Positions 1-10,209 of a stretch of DNA of 64,000 nt are shown one piece after another. The translations under genes were made by a program, and so were the position numbers. Numbering within the stretch: position 1 is the first letter of the stretch; each line of letters opens with the position of its first letter. The notes under the pieces were generated by a model. The model had not been told where the DNA came from. It ran no database searches and saw only the letters and a list, made by a program, of their open reading frames with translations. Source of the stretch: Argyresthia goedartella (lineage: Eukaryota; Arthropoda; Insecta; Lepidoptera; Argyresthiidae); the NCBI GenBank assembly GCA_949825045.1, contig OX463814.1, forward strand, positions 31,514,383-31,578,382. Direction: 5' to 3'.

Positions 1-184
1 CTACACCATACATAGCACGCATATTTCCGTATTTTGTCGAAATAAGGGACAAATACGGGGCATGTAGTAATACGGGGACAGGATGGTCAAATACGGTGAC
101 AGACCCGTATATACGGGACGTATGGCAACCCTAATTATAAAGCAACGGTTTGTGTTTGTGACTAAAGTATTCGGACAGAAAGAA
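1..184. other. AT-rich start of window, no gene
   Basis: Several imperfect copies of a short 'atacggg(g)ac' word occur between about 45 and 125. No convincing coding frame or known element is visible. Confidence 0.4.
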
Positions 185-480
185 ACCTATAGCAACCAAT
201 ACGGTTCTGTGAAACTACATGGGGTCACTAAACTTGGTGATCATTTAACATATCCTGGGTTCGAATCCCGGTAAGGGCAAATATTTGTGTGATGAACATG
301 AATATTTATTTATTAGTCTTGGGTGTTTTTTATGTATTTACATAAGTATGTATCTCTACTAAATATATCGTCGTCTAGTACCCATAACACAATCCTTGTT
401 GAGCTTAGTATGGGCCTAGTTCGATTTATGTAAGATTGTTCTCTAATATTTATTATTTATTTATTTATTATATTTGGGAG
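185..480 (+). repeat. tRNA-derived SINE-like repeat
   Basis: A pol III B-box-like motif (GGGTTCGAATCCC) lies at about 257-269, followed by a characteristic tail through 'aaatatttgtgtgatgaac' and an AT-rich 3' end. There is no complete tRNA cloverleaf upstream, so this is a tRNA-headed SINE rather than a tRNA gene. The start is approximate. Related sequences are common in lepidopteran genomes (family knowledge, not checked here). Confidence 0.6.
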
Positions 481-1780
481 TCGAAACTTAAATTGGTAAA
501 TAATATATTTTTTGCCTAAAATATGACTATACCTTTCTCTCACACTTCTGAATAGCTCTTAGCGAGCCCGGAAGACAAGAACTTCCTCACTTATTTAGAA
601 AACATAAACAGAATGGTGGACCATCGCAATATCGTTTAGTCACCCTTTTTAGCCTTTGTACCGTGCGGAACAACAATAGGACTGCATTGAGGTAACTCGA
701 CCTGTTCCCGAGAGACCTGAATAAATTGGTTGGAATTCACAATACGGAGCGTGGTGACTCGAAATACCGCTTTTGTGGGCCTGAACTGAACTATTCCAGT
801 CTCTACATACCTACATGGATCCAAGGAGTGCAGTAGAGCACCTCAATATCGTCATGGATCCTGGAGTATGGGTGAGTGCGATGTATGCACTAATTTTCAT
901 GTCCATAAATAATATTGAGGTAATCGGCGCTGCATGCACACAATGATTAACACGCTCAGCATAACGTGTGGAGGTAGAGCGAGATGTCAAAAGGAAGAAC
1001 ATGTCGCTAGCTCACACAGCCTGATAGAACTCTAAAAAGATTCCGCTAGTGGCGTGGTGATGTGCTTCATCTTTGAGTGTCTTTTTATCGCAATTTCTAC
1101 ATAAAAACAGCTCCACGATTGTAACGTTTACGTATCTAGATGGGATTACCCACAGGAAAACCACGAACTCTTGGTGTCATTTAATAAATAAATGTTATAC
1201 TGGTACCTTCGCAATATATACAATACGATAACTCACAGATAAGTCACATAAAATAAAACTAGAAGGAATAAACTACGCGAAAGCGCAGCGAAGGGCTAGT
1301 CAATTAGTAAGGGCGCGCGAAAGGTATTGTCTGTTGAGAACTTGTGTATGAACTAACAGAAATTATTGTACAGATTGTACTGTAGTAGGTACCAGCGAAT
1401 CCTCAGGGCAAAGACACCAATTTGAATATCGGTGTTATTGCCTCATGATGTTTTGTAGGCGCTACATTAATTATATGAGTTAATTTATTGCAATTATTTC
1501 AATTTATTTCACATTATATTTCTGAGTTTATTTAGAAAATAAGATTCCAGTTATATTCGTGGAAACTAAACATGAACTTAACTCACTATGTCAATGCCAA
1601 AAAACTATAGGTGTATCAGTTTCTTCATAAATGGTACCAAATGATGTGCTGGATTGTGACCTATATAAATAAAGTCCACAGATGCAGAATCGCAATCTGA
1701 GTTTTTAGACTTTGTACACTGGTAAACTGATATACTTATCCCAAATAGTAAATATATTGAACCACTGTAGCCTTTGACCT
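481..1780. other. Non-coding stretch, nothing recognised
   Basis: No domain, RNA gene or repeat family could be recognised. A minus-strand reading at about 640-800 looks mildly protein-like and follows a possible splice acceptor, but no partner exon or homology supports it. Confidence 0.4.
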
Positions 1781-1789
1781 CATTGATAT

Positions 1790-1990
1790 TTGAGAATAAA
1801 CAAACAAACATTTACTTTTCGGGCCCCACAATAGGATACCCTGAGTCGTGGGAACCAGAAATAGCGACGTCACACACATATAAACATCCAAGAACTGGCA
1901 CCCAGCACCCAGCCGCGGATCGAACCGGGACCTCTTGCATGGTAGGCAGAGCCACAACGGTCACAGAGCGACAGAGGTCGCCGAGAAGAA
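1790..1990 (-). repeat. tRNA-derived SINE, family 2
   Basis: On the minus strand this reads as a tRNA-like head with 'cctaccatgcaagaggtccc' followed by the B box GGTTCGATCC, then a unique tail with 'ggtatcctattgtggggcc'. The same head and tail are found on the plus strand at 5190-5475 and, without the B box, at 54850-54990, so three members of one family sit in the window. Confidence 0.7.
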
Positions 1991-2127
1991 AAAAATGTTC
2001 TCAATACGGCTGACAGTGAGCGCTGACTGTCGTGTTTCTATATTTGTAATGGCCACTGTACACTCTCGCGCGACACATACCGACGCTGAAGTACATTTCC
2101 AGAACCAAAATCAGATAGGTAAATATA

Positions 2128-3293
2128 CAGGGTTATTGGTAAGTCGGATTACATTATGTTGGGAGATGCTAGCATGGGTCAAAACTACCATTGTTACTAT
2201 GAAATACCCTACCCAAAAATTTACCGTTTTCGAGTTATGGGACTTTAAATATTTTTTGAGAAAAACATCGATTTTACACATATATCATATCAATTTCTCC
2301 TTTTCTTGGTGATTCAGTCCAGTTTTTTTGCTGATTTTAGATAAAAATCGAAGAAAATATTTTTTGAAAACAACAAGAAGCCATCCACTACAAAAAATCC
2401 TATGATACAGGCTTATGAGTAAAACAATTTATCACAAGTTTACTCAACGGTTTGACGTTTATAGCAGTATATCCAAAAATAAACAACTAACTGTGTAACT
2501 ATTGATAAGGGCACAATAGTTAAGTAAATTGTTTATTATTCTTGGAAACACAAGGCGACAAAGCAGATAAGGTAGAGGACTTAAAAATGAGCGGAGCTTT
2601 CAACAAAGGGTTTTTTGAGCTGTTGCAAGTGATAAAATATGTGAGTAAGAAAGAAATTATATAATTTTGTTACTTACTTACTCATACTTTATTAGATAAC
2701 ATAACATAATCATAAACATGTATTTATTGCACGAAGATAATAATTGTTCAAGTATTATTAATTAGAAGCTATTATTATATGTATTATCTATGATGTATGG
2801 CTCAATCTTACTCGTATCCGGGTAAATGCCCATGCCCCTCGGTGGAGACATTGATGGGCTAAATAATTTTTAATATTATTTATATGATGTAAGCCCCAGG
2901 TTAGAGTATTTTCTTGGCTGTGCGAACTTGTCACTCGACTTCGGAAAAACGATTTTTAAAGTGTTCTTCGAATGATTTCGATATGCAGTGGATAGTAGTG
3001 AAATAATTTTTAAGAGAAGTCAAAATCAAGTTGATTTCATTAGTAAAGCCAAGCCTGCCATCCAAGGCGTCTGTGTAAACTTGGCACCTGACTACGGAAA
3101 AACGTATTTTTTGTGTTTTTGGATGATTTCGATATGTAGTGGATAGTAGTGAAATATTTTTTATAGACATTGAAAAAAAGTTGTTTAGAAGTGATGAAGT
3201 CGAAAACAACTTGTTGGGTTGTCGTTTTTACACAAAGCGACAGAAATCCATACGTCTAATTCGATCACTTATTCAATCACATGAACTGGCGTA
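2128..3293 (+). mobile_element. Mariner-like element, partial copy
   Basis: The left terminus CAGGGTTATTGGTAAGTCG begins at 2128 after a TA dinucleotide. The sequence from here to about 3240 matches, in reverse orientation, the right half of the element at 53896-57340. Shared blocks include the terminal arm, the 'ataatcataaacatgtattt' block near 2708 and the repeated 'ggatagtagtgaaat' blocks near 2990 and 3140. No transposase reading frame survives and no opposite terminus was found. The hAT-type element at 3304 lies immediately downstream. Confidence 0.65.
2795..2875 (+). repeat. LINE 3'-end fragment
   Basis: The 'atggctcaatcttactcg' block is followed by a 'gcccatgcccctcggtgg' block. A second copy lies at 49866-49950. 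Both resemble the untranslated 3' ends of lepidopteran RTE-like LINEs (inference). Confidence 0.5.
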
Positions 3294-3303
3294 TAGTGAT
3301 AAT

Positions 3304-3815
3304 TAGCGAAGTAACGATACCGATACCGATACCGATGTATCGGCCGATTTAATCGGCTGGCCGATATATCAGCATCGCCGATGTAACACAGCCGATATCA
3401 AGCAGTTCTAAAAGCGCGCGAAACGAGCAACGCGTGCGACGTTGCAAAAGTAAACTTTAATTACTGACTTTACGTATCTTTTTTTATATGTGATTAATTT
3501 GATATCAAACTAATAAATGCCTTTTTTACAATGTTATTCTTCATTTTAATTGATTAAGTATTTTTATTTGACACTCCTCCGAGCTAAAATAAATATGGTG
3601 TTACATACATATGAAATAACTTTGAAGGAAGACGGGCGTGAGTCTATGCTTGTGTTGTGTCAATTTCTTAATGATTCCCTTCAAAATTTCACATGATATG
3701 AAACACTTATCTAGCAAACCATCAATATCGGTATCGTTATCGATATCGCCGATTATTTTCGTTAATTATCGGTATCGGTATCGTATCGGCCAAATCATGT
3801 ATCGTTACATCCCTA
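3304..3815. mobile_element. Non-autonomous hAT-type transposon (MITE)
   Basis: The ends form terminal inverted repeats: TAGCGAAGTAACGATAC on the left and, reverse-complemented, TAGGGATGTAACGATAC on the right. They are flanked by a perfect 8-bp duplication GTGATAAT at 3296-3303 and 3816-3823. An 8-bp target duplication is typical of hAT transposons. The sub-terminal regions are built of short CGATACC / CGGCCGAT words in both orientations, probably transposase-binding or structural repeats. No transposase is encoded in the 512 bp. Confidence 0.85.
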
Positions 3816-3823
3816 GTGATAAT

Positions 3824-5185
3824 GGTAGTTTCCAGCAGTACGCATGATGAAACATTTCCACAGTGAGGTGCCGAGCTATTGGGCAAAAAAAAAATAGATG
3901 TCGTAGGGTCCTCTCGTATATGATATCTTTATATTTCTTCCACCGACATCATAAGTACGTGGTCTACACCACACTATTTTAAGTTTGCATTATTTTAAAT
4001 CACCTATTTTCTTATCAGCTGACATCTCATGCATTTTACATGAATTGACCTTTATTTTATTGTTTATTTGTAGTTCACCGCAGTTTTTAAAAAGATTAGC
4101 GGTTGCTTTCACATGGGCACCCAAACAATAATTTTTAGTAGGCGATGTTCAAAGCCAATACTGAAAGAAAACCCCAAATCGATGTACAGGATAGCCGTTT
4201 GGTACACGGGTACTTTAGCTTAAAAAAAAAACATTTTGAGCGGTAGTTCTTAAAAAATATTCCCATGGGGGCAATAATGACTTATTTTTTTTTTATAAGG
4301 CTTTATGAGCCTATTCTGAAACAATACCACACCATTGCCTTTTGGCCACCAGCATTCTCAAAGTCAGATAAATATTTTCAAAAAATACAAAGTTTGGGCT
4401 TCTCCAGGAGATTGCTAGGTTTTTTTTTGTAAAACATACGCCTAATAAATGACTCATAATATGCTCATATCAAACCTCAAAAAGGCGATTTCAAGAGTTT
4501 TAATAGCAACAATTTTGTTTTCTTTATTACAACGTTCGAGATTCAGATTTTTTTGAAACTTATCGAAATGTTCGTCTTCTGTAAAAATTTTGCTGCAAAT
4601 AAAACAGCGATATTAATAAACAAAACGTCGTTACTAATCAAAAGCTAAAAAAAAACTTAACACACCTTGTATTGTGACAATCCCCGTGGCAAATATTGCA
4701 GGTCAGGGCACGTCGGGGTACAAGAAAGGTTGTTTTCCTTGCATGAGCATCGGTTGGACTGCCATCAAGATTGACGTGTCTACGCCTGTCCAACTCCAAG
4801 GAGTATCCAGTGTAGCTGTGTCCAGTTAGGCTTTAGACAATTGACATTCAGTCTCTTCCATCATCCCTACTGCTCAGGTGGAGGACTGGTGGCTATGTAA
4901 CTTTTATGTGCACGGCTCCATATTTCTGATACTTAGCCCTTTAAGCTTTTAGCAGTGGGAAAGATCAAAGAGAGGGTTTTTTCACGGGAGATAAGTGTCG
5001 CCGGGCTTCGTTTACATTTATCAAATCGCTGCGTGGATCGTACATTTTATTAGTGACAGTCTCTAGCGATGTTATAAGTGCATCGGTTATCTCTTCGACG
5101 CTGGGTGGGAGAGCTAAACACTTAAATTCTGCAGTGAATTCATGATCCTTCCATGCAGACCAAGCACTCCTCTGTGACGTAACCG
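3824..5185. other. AT-rich non-coding stretch
   Basis: Many A and T runs and no convincing gene. A minus-strand reading at about 4970-5160 has a protein-like stretch (LPPSVEEITDALITSLETV) that may be a fragment of a transposon protein, but it is continuous with the SINE on one side and cannot be assigned to a family. Confidence 0.4.
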
Positions 5186-5189
5186 CTGC

Positions 5190-5475
5190 GACCTCTGCGG
5201 GTCTGTGGTTGTGACTCTGCCTACCATGCGAGAGGTCCCGGGTTCGATCCCAGGCTGGGGGCAAGGAAAAAAACCCAGATCTTGGCTGTTTCTGTTTCCC
5301 ACGACACTGGATACCCTAAGTGTGGGACCAAAAACAATGTAAGTGCCTGTATGTAAATGTTTTTGTACCCCGCTTACTTGAGGAATAATAGACAATATGA
5401 CGGTCCAGAGTGGCGATCTGGCATTAGCTGTAATGGCACAAACAAAAATGTAAATAATAAATAAATAATTATATG
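5190..5475 (+). repeat. tRNA-derived SINE, family 2
   Basis: tRNA-like head with 'ctctgcctaccatgcgagag' and the B box GGTTCGATCCC at about 5231, then a unique body ('ggataccctaagtgtgggac') and an A/T-rich 'aataaataaataa' 3' tail near 5455. It is the best-preserved member of the family also seen at 1790-1990 and 54850-54990. Confidence 0.75.
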
Positions 5476-5720
5476 AAGAAGGACGTTGAGTCACAATCTG
5501 TGAAGCTGAGCCAGCTACGCAATACAACAGCTTTCTCTCTTCCAAGGTTCTCTGCGATGTGGATGTGATGTGGATGGGAATATATCGCTGTTTTGCAACA
5601 CTCGTAAACAAAAGCCACAGCTCTTTCAATCATTGATCTTGCAGCAGCCACAGACATCTTGCAGACAGCGTTCGGGCGGAATGCGCGGCGCGGAAGCGTG
5701 TGAGCATCAGTTTAGCATAG

Positions 5721-6863
5721 TTGGGGACCGTTATAGGTAAAATACTGGAACGACTTCTGCAGCCCGAAGTGGTGAGCAAGCTAGAGATAGATGACGCGCA
5801 GTTTGGCTTCCGTCCTGGTCTTTCGACAGACTCAGCAATAATGAGTCTGAAGCATGCAGTAAACTACTACAAGGATAGGGGTACGTCAGTTTATGCATGC
5901 TTCCTAGATTTAAGCAAAGCGTTTGATTTAGTTAGTGAATTATAAAATTCTCTGGAACAAACTGCTGAGCTCAAACGTTCCCAAGGAGTTGGTGGGTCTC
6001 TTGAGATACTGGTACGGGGGCCAAACGAACTGTGTGAGGTGGGGCGACACGACGTCTAGCGAATACAAGCTAGAATGCGGAGTTCGCCAGGGGGGGCTTA
6101 CCTCTCCGGATCTCTTCAATCTCTACATCAATGACCTAATTGTGAGGTTGAGGGGCACCAAGGTCGGTTGTCATGTTGGGGGTGTTTGTGTAAACAACCT
6201 CAGCTTTGCGGACGACATGGTGCTCCTAAGCCCCTCTATCGAAGGTTTAGGGAAACTACTTTCAGTTTGTGAGCATTATGCAGATGAACACGGACTGAAG
6301 TACAAGTCCAAAAAACTGAGATGATTGTATTCAGGGAAGGCAGAGGTCCGGAGAGGGTGCCCAAGATAGTACTGAATGGCTCGCCGGTTCGGGTTGTAGA
6401 TCGTTTTAAGTACCTAGGTCACATACTGACGGAGGACCTTCGTGACGATTGTGACATGGAGAGGGAAAGAAGGGCGCTATCTGTCAGATGCAACATGCTC
6501 GCTCGCAAGTTCCACAGGTGTAACCAAGATGTTAAAATCATTCTGTTCAAGGCATTCTGTCAAAACCTTTACACATGTCACCTGTGGATCAACTACACGA
6601 GAAAATCCTATAGTGCCCTGAGGATTCAGTACAATGATGCGTTCCGTATCCTCCTCAGGCGGCCGCGTTTCTGTAGTGCGTCGAGCATGTTTGCAGACGC
6701 GGAAGTGCCTGACTTCTTCGCTGTCTTAAGATCCAGGGTCGCCTCCGCGTGGGGGAGACTGAGAGGCTCGGGAAATGCAATCGTGCGTGCCGTTTGTGAC
6801 GATATCTGCAGTTCATTGCATAGACACTGGCTCTCTGTACATATGAGTGCTAATAGAAAATAG
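5721..6863 (+). pseudogene. Reverse transcriptase of LINE E, frameshifted
   Basis: Three consecutive frames together give the fingers and palm of a LINE reverse transcriptase: FGFRPGLSTDSA and LDLSKAFD in 5721-5945, GVRQGGLTSPDLFNLYIND and FADDMVLLS in 5935-6324, then the thumb/connection region with YLGHILTEDLRDD in 6321-6863. Frame changes occur at about 5930-5940 and in an A-run near 6310-6320. The palm aspartates (LSKAFD and the FADD box) are present, so the decay is by indels rather than loss of catalytic residues. The protein ends shortly after a short basic tail at 6863. Confidence 0.85.
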
Positions 6864-7075
6864 TAAGTTATTTATAGTAATTATTATTCAATTATTTAAT
6901 ATTTCTTTTTTTATTATTTATTTTTTTACAGTTTTACAATTTTAAATGATATATATCTGCTTTATTTTTATGTCATTGCATTTTAATTTTATTGAATTTA
7001 ATGACTGTGTACTGTACATTTTCTGTGATATGGGTACTTTACCTGAAATAAACGTTATTATTATTATTATTATTA
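5721..7075 (+). mobile_element. 5'-truncated LINE E (non-LTR retrotransposon)
   Basis: This covers a reverse-transcriptase region (5721-6863), an AT-rich 3' untranslated region, an AATAAA signal at about 7047 and a 3' tail of repeated ATT triplets ending near 7075. The endonuclease and any ORF1 are missing, as expected from incomplete reverse transcription. A related fragment lies on the minus strand at 39400-39960. The clade is uncertain (CR1- or RTE-related). Confidence 0.8.
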
Positions 7076-7339
7076 TAGTTAATACCATAAAACATTACAG
7101 TTCAACAAGTTTTAAAAATTTCTGAATCGATGTTTTAATAAAAAAAAAAATATTAAATAAAGCCTTTTTGAGGTTTGATTTGAGTTTATTAAGAGACATT
7201 TGGCGTATGTTTAACAAAAATTGAACAAGCCATCTGCCTGCCTGGAGGAGCCTTAACTTGGTGTGTTTGGAATCTATTTCTTGGATGTTTAGAATACAGA
7301 TTGGATTTTTAGAATCACATTGGCTCACTTTTAGCCACT

Positions 7340-7500
7340 CCTCTCAAACTCTTTCAGGTAACGGGCGGGTGGTCCGGTCCGACTTTGGAACGCACTTCCT
7401 GGCACTATAATAGACACTAGTCCTACTCTTTTCTCTTTTAAGAAACGTATTAAAGAGCACTACCTCTGTCTTTCGTAAAAGTTATTGTATGTATTTATAT
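7340..7500 (+). pseudogene. LINE reverse-transcriptase C-terminal fragment
   Basis: The plus strand reads LWNALPGTIIDTSPTLFSFKKRIKEHYL, here shown by its core LWNALPG and SFKKRIKEHYL, followed by a stop. The pattern 'W-N-x-L-P ... S-F-K-x-x-L/I-K' is the usual end of Jockey/CR1-type ORF2 proteins. No RT palm precedes it, so it is a 3' remnant. Confidence 0.55.
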
Positions 7501-8149
7501 GTAAAGTGTATATTAGTACATTATGATACAAGTGTGCTATGTTGATCATTACACTCGAGTCGGTTTTTAAGCCTGAGCCGAAGGCGAAGGCTTAATGGAG
7601 ACGAGAAGTGTAATGACCAATGCTCACGTGTTTCATACGACGTTTTTCAACACACTTGCGAGGAAAAGTAAATAAAACTAACGAAATGCAATACTGTGAA
7701 TAAACTTAACAAACAGAAACCCATTTAAAAGATGGCGGCCGTAATTTTATTTTTTCGCGCGCTCAGCGCTGCATGCGCGCGCAAGTCTGAGATAAGGGCA
7801 CCGGCAAAGTAGCTAATCAGCCACATATTTATAAATTTTGAAATTGGGTATTTATAGGTAAAAATACACCGTCAAAATATAAATACCAACAAGCTAACAA
7901 GCAGTTTCATGAAATTTTTTAATTATTTATCACATTTTGAATTGAATTTTATATTAACGCAAATAACTTCTTAGCTGTTTTCGAAACATTAATACTTCTT
8001 GCTAATATTTGAAAAGATATGTAATGAAAAGGCACTAGTGCGATAATGTAATGTAAAAGGCACGGCATGGGTAATATTCTGCATTATCAGTGTAAATACT
8101 CTGTAATAAGACCTACTTTACGAGCAGGTGTGTTGAAAAGTATATTTCG
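7501..8149. other. Non-coding stretch, nothing recognised
   Basis: AT-rich with a short GC-richer block near 7730-7800. A pair of related words, 'cactcgagtcggtt...' (7552) and 'gccgaaggcgaaggc', recalls a similar block near 51940-52000. No coding potential is evident. Confidence 0.4.
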
Positions 8150-8375
8150 GTACTTATTTAGTAGTTTGTCTTTATTTTATTAGTTTTAATTTATTCCTTG
8201 GCATTTTATTTATACTAGTTATTATGGACTGTCTACACCTACCTTTTATAATAATATTTCCATTAATGACTTGGTTTGCTTGAAGAAATCTCTTTTAAGA
8301 GATAAGCTCGCCTTGGTACATACATTTTATTTTAATGTTACTTGTAAAATATGTGTGTGCAATAAAGAATTATCA
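8150..8375 (+). repeat. RTE-like LINE 3' end
   Basis: It contains 'aagaaatctcttttaagagataagctcgccttggtac' (key words aatctctttt and agataagctcgcc), then a T-rich stretch and 'gcaataaagaat' at 8358. The same block is present in reverse at 24820-24990. This arrangement is a common LINE 3' terminus in Lepidoptera (family knowledge). Confidence 0.6.
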
Positions 8376-9714
8376 CCGTAGAGAGAACAAAGCCTCCAAC
8401 ACTGGTTGATGTTACCGGGCCACATCCATGATCCATGGGAAAGTGGGGACTGGGTGCAAGCGCAGCTCTGTCAATGCCACGGAATACGGCAGAGATTAAG
8501 GCGATACCTCGTCCGTGCAAAGGTCTCCGTTACTCCAGGCGGAAAGACCCGCAGTGTGAGAGGGACGGAATCGGGCAAAAATGTAATAACGTAGCGCTAA
8601 ACCACAGTTTTTTTTTAAATAAACTACGCTATTTTGTTCAAATGTTAATTTTTAACGCAGTTCCACAATGAAATTAGTATGGATTTTAGAATTACAGGAA
8701 AAAAATAAACAATTTAAAGGTATTTTCGTAATTAAATTCTATCGAGAAAATTTCATCCAATCGCGTTTTCCTTTTGTGAGAATCAAATCAAATCTGTAGA
8801 TGATTTCATAGTGGAGTAAATGGATTCGAAAAAAACTTTATTCTTTTTTCGTATCACCTTAATAAAGAGCGTTAGGTTGGGTTGGCCATAGAGGTAAGAG
8901 GAAATCGCGAAGAGGTCGACGTCCCGCTCACCTCCCGCACACCCGCAAAGGCCCTACGTCACCTTTATCATAATGTCCGCCGCCCTCGTCCATCGATTTC
9001 GATCTTTCTCACGTTGAAACTTGTCGTATTTTAAAATGGCATCGGTCGCCTCATCCTCACAAAAATACAGTAATCCATTCCCCGGCACGAGACCTAGCCA
9101 GAAAAGTACTGGAAAATGGTGAAATTGAAAATTGTCGAAAAACATGTTCAGAAACTTAAAAAATATACTGGGTGTAGGATACAGGATTAGAACAAGAGAA
9201 GAGATTTTATCTCTTTGTTCCATCTCTTATTTAGGTTTATTTATATACGATTTGAAAGTGGGTCGTGTCGTAAAGGCATCTCACAATGCGCTGTTGTTTG
9301 TGTTAAGCTACCTACTCGTGAACTTTAAAGGGCAGCCCTTGTTATTGTGTTGCTTGATCGATGGCTTGAGACTTGGTCTCAATGAATCTTGACTTGACTC
9401 ATTTTAATCGTCTTGAATGCGTCGTTCACAACCGCGTTGGTTGTCTCTTCTTTGGTTAAAATTAGGTACCTACCTACTGTTCAAGTCAACTTGGGATGGC
9501 AATATTTTAGTAACGAGTAGATGTCGATAAAAGGACAAAATAAAGGTTGGTTATAATTATTATATAATTTTTATTTACACCTCAAATTAGCCTATGCTAT
9601 CATCGCTAGATACAGTTGGATTCTTCGCCACTGGTTTCTCCGATTTCTATAACAAAGTCTTCCATCTTTTAGTCCATCATTATTTTTCTGGTTTCTGAAC
9701 AAGTGTTTCGAAAC
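8376..9714. other. Non-coding stretch, nothing recognised
   Basis: Several short open frames exist on both strands (for example 8954-9223 minus and 9132-9392 plus), but they overlap each other, show no recognisable domain and are interrupted by AT-rich runs. A GC-rich patch at 8900-8960 is unassigned. Confidence 0.4.
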
Positions 9715-9865
9715 TATTCGATGGCTGGTTTTTAAGTAGTGTCGTGAACAGTAATATCGTAGGAAAGTGAAAGACAGAGCAATGTGCTATATGTGCAGAA
9801 CTAGTTGCTCACTTTCCTACGACATTACCGCCCACGACACTACTATAAATCCAGCTACCTACACT
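9715..9865. mobile_element. Hairpin MITE
   Basis: A near-palindrome. The left arm has 'gtagtgtcgtgaacagtaat' and 'atcgtaggaaagtga' (9736-9770); the right arm has 'tcactttcctacgacatta' and 'cgcccacgacactac' (9809-9844). Similarity extends outward into 'gatggctggtttttaa' and 'tataaatccagctac', so each arm is about 55 bp with few mismatches. It has no coding capacity. Confidence 0.75.
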
Positions 9866-10209
9866 GTCACAATTTTTCAATACTATTCTGGCGAGTTCTC
9901 GTGATTAAGAAAATCTTTCCTTTTCATACACGACGAAGAGGCAACTGATGCCATTTACACAAGTGCAAGTACCTACAAGCATCAACGTGAGCAATATCGA
10001 AATTGATAAACGGGGTTGATGCGACTCGCGCAGCGCTATGACAAAGTAGACGCAGGGCCAACGCGGGCGTGCGGGGGTTGGGCGGGACGTCAACCCCTCC
10101 GCGACTTCCTCTTTCCTCTATGGCACAATATTAAACAACGTGGAATTGATGTGAATTCCGTTCGACTTTATTTTTTCATCACCATTTATTTTTTCAAATT
10201 TATTGGCTG
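9866..10209. other. Non-coding stretch
   Basis: Contains a GC-rich patch (10050-10105) inside AT-rich DNA. No feature recognised. Confidence 0.35.

Noticed and set aside
245..275. Possible tRNA gene (B box GGTTCGAATCCC)
   Set aside because: No acceptor-stem pairing or A box at the right spacing, and a SINE body follows. The same applies to the B boxes at 5231 and 55712.
636..824. Possible minus-strand exon with IVNSNQFIQVSREQVELP
   Set aside because: Mildly protein-like and near an AG acceptor, but no family, no partner exon and no donor were found.
5114..5629. 171-codon minus-strand open frame
   Set aside because: It runs antisense through a tRNA-derived SINE; the PGIEPGTSRMVG stretch is just the B box region translated.
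7095..7328. Minus-strand 77-codon frame next to LINE E tail
   Set aside because: Lys/Leu-rich and AT-driven; some resemblance to LINE ORF ends, but no diagnostic motif.
8954..9223. Minus-strand frame with EDEATDAILKYDKFQREK
   Set aside because: The protein-like part is only about 35 residues, with no motif and no splice context that could be confirmed.
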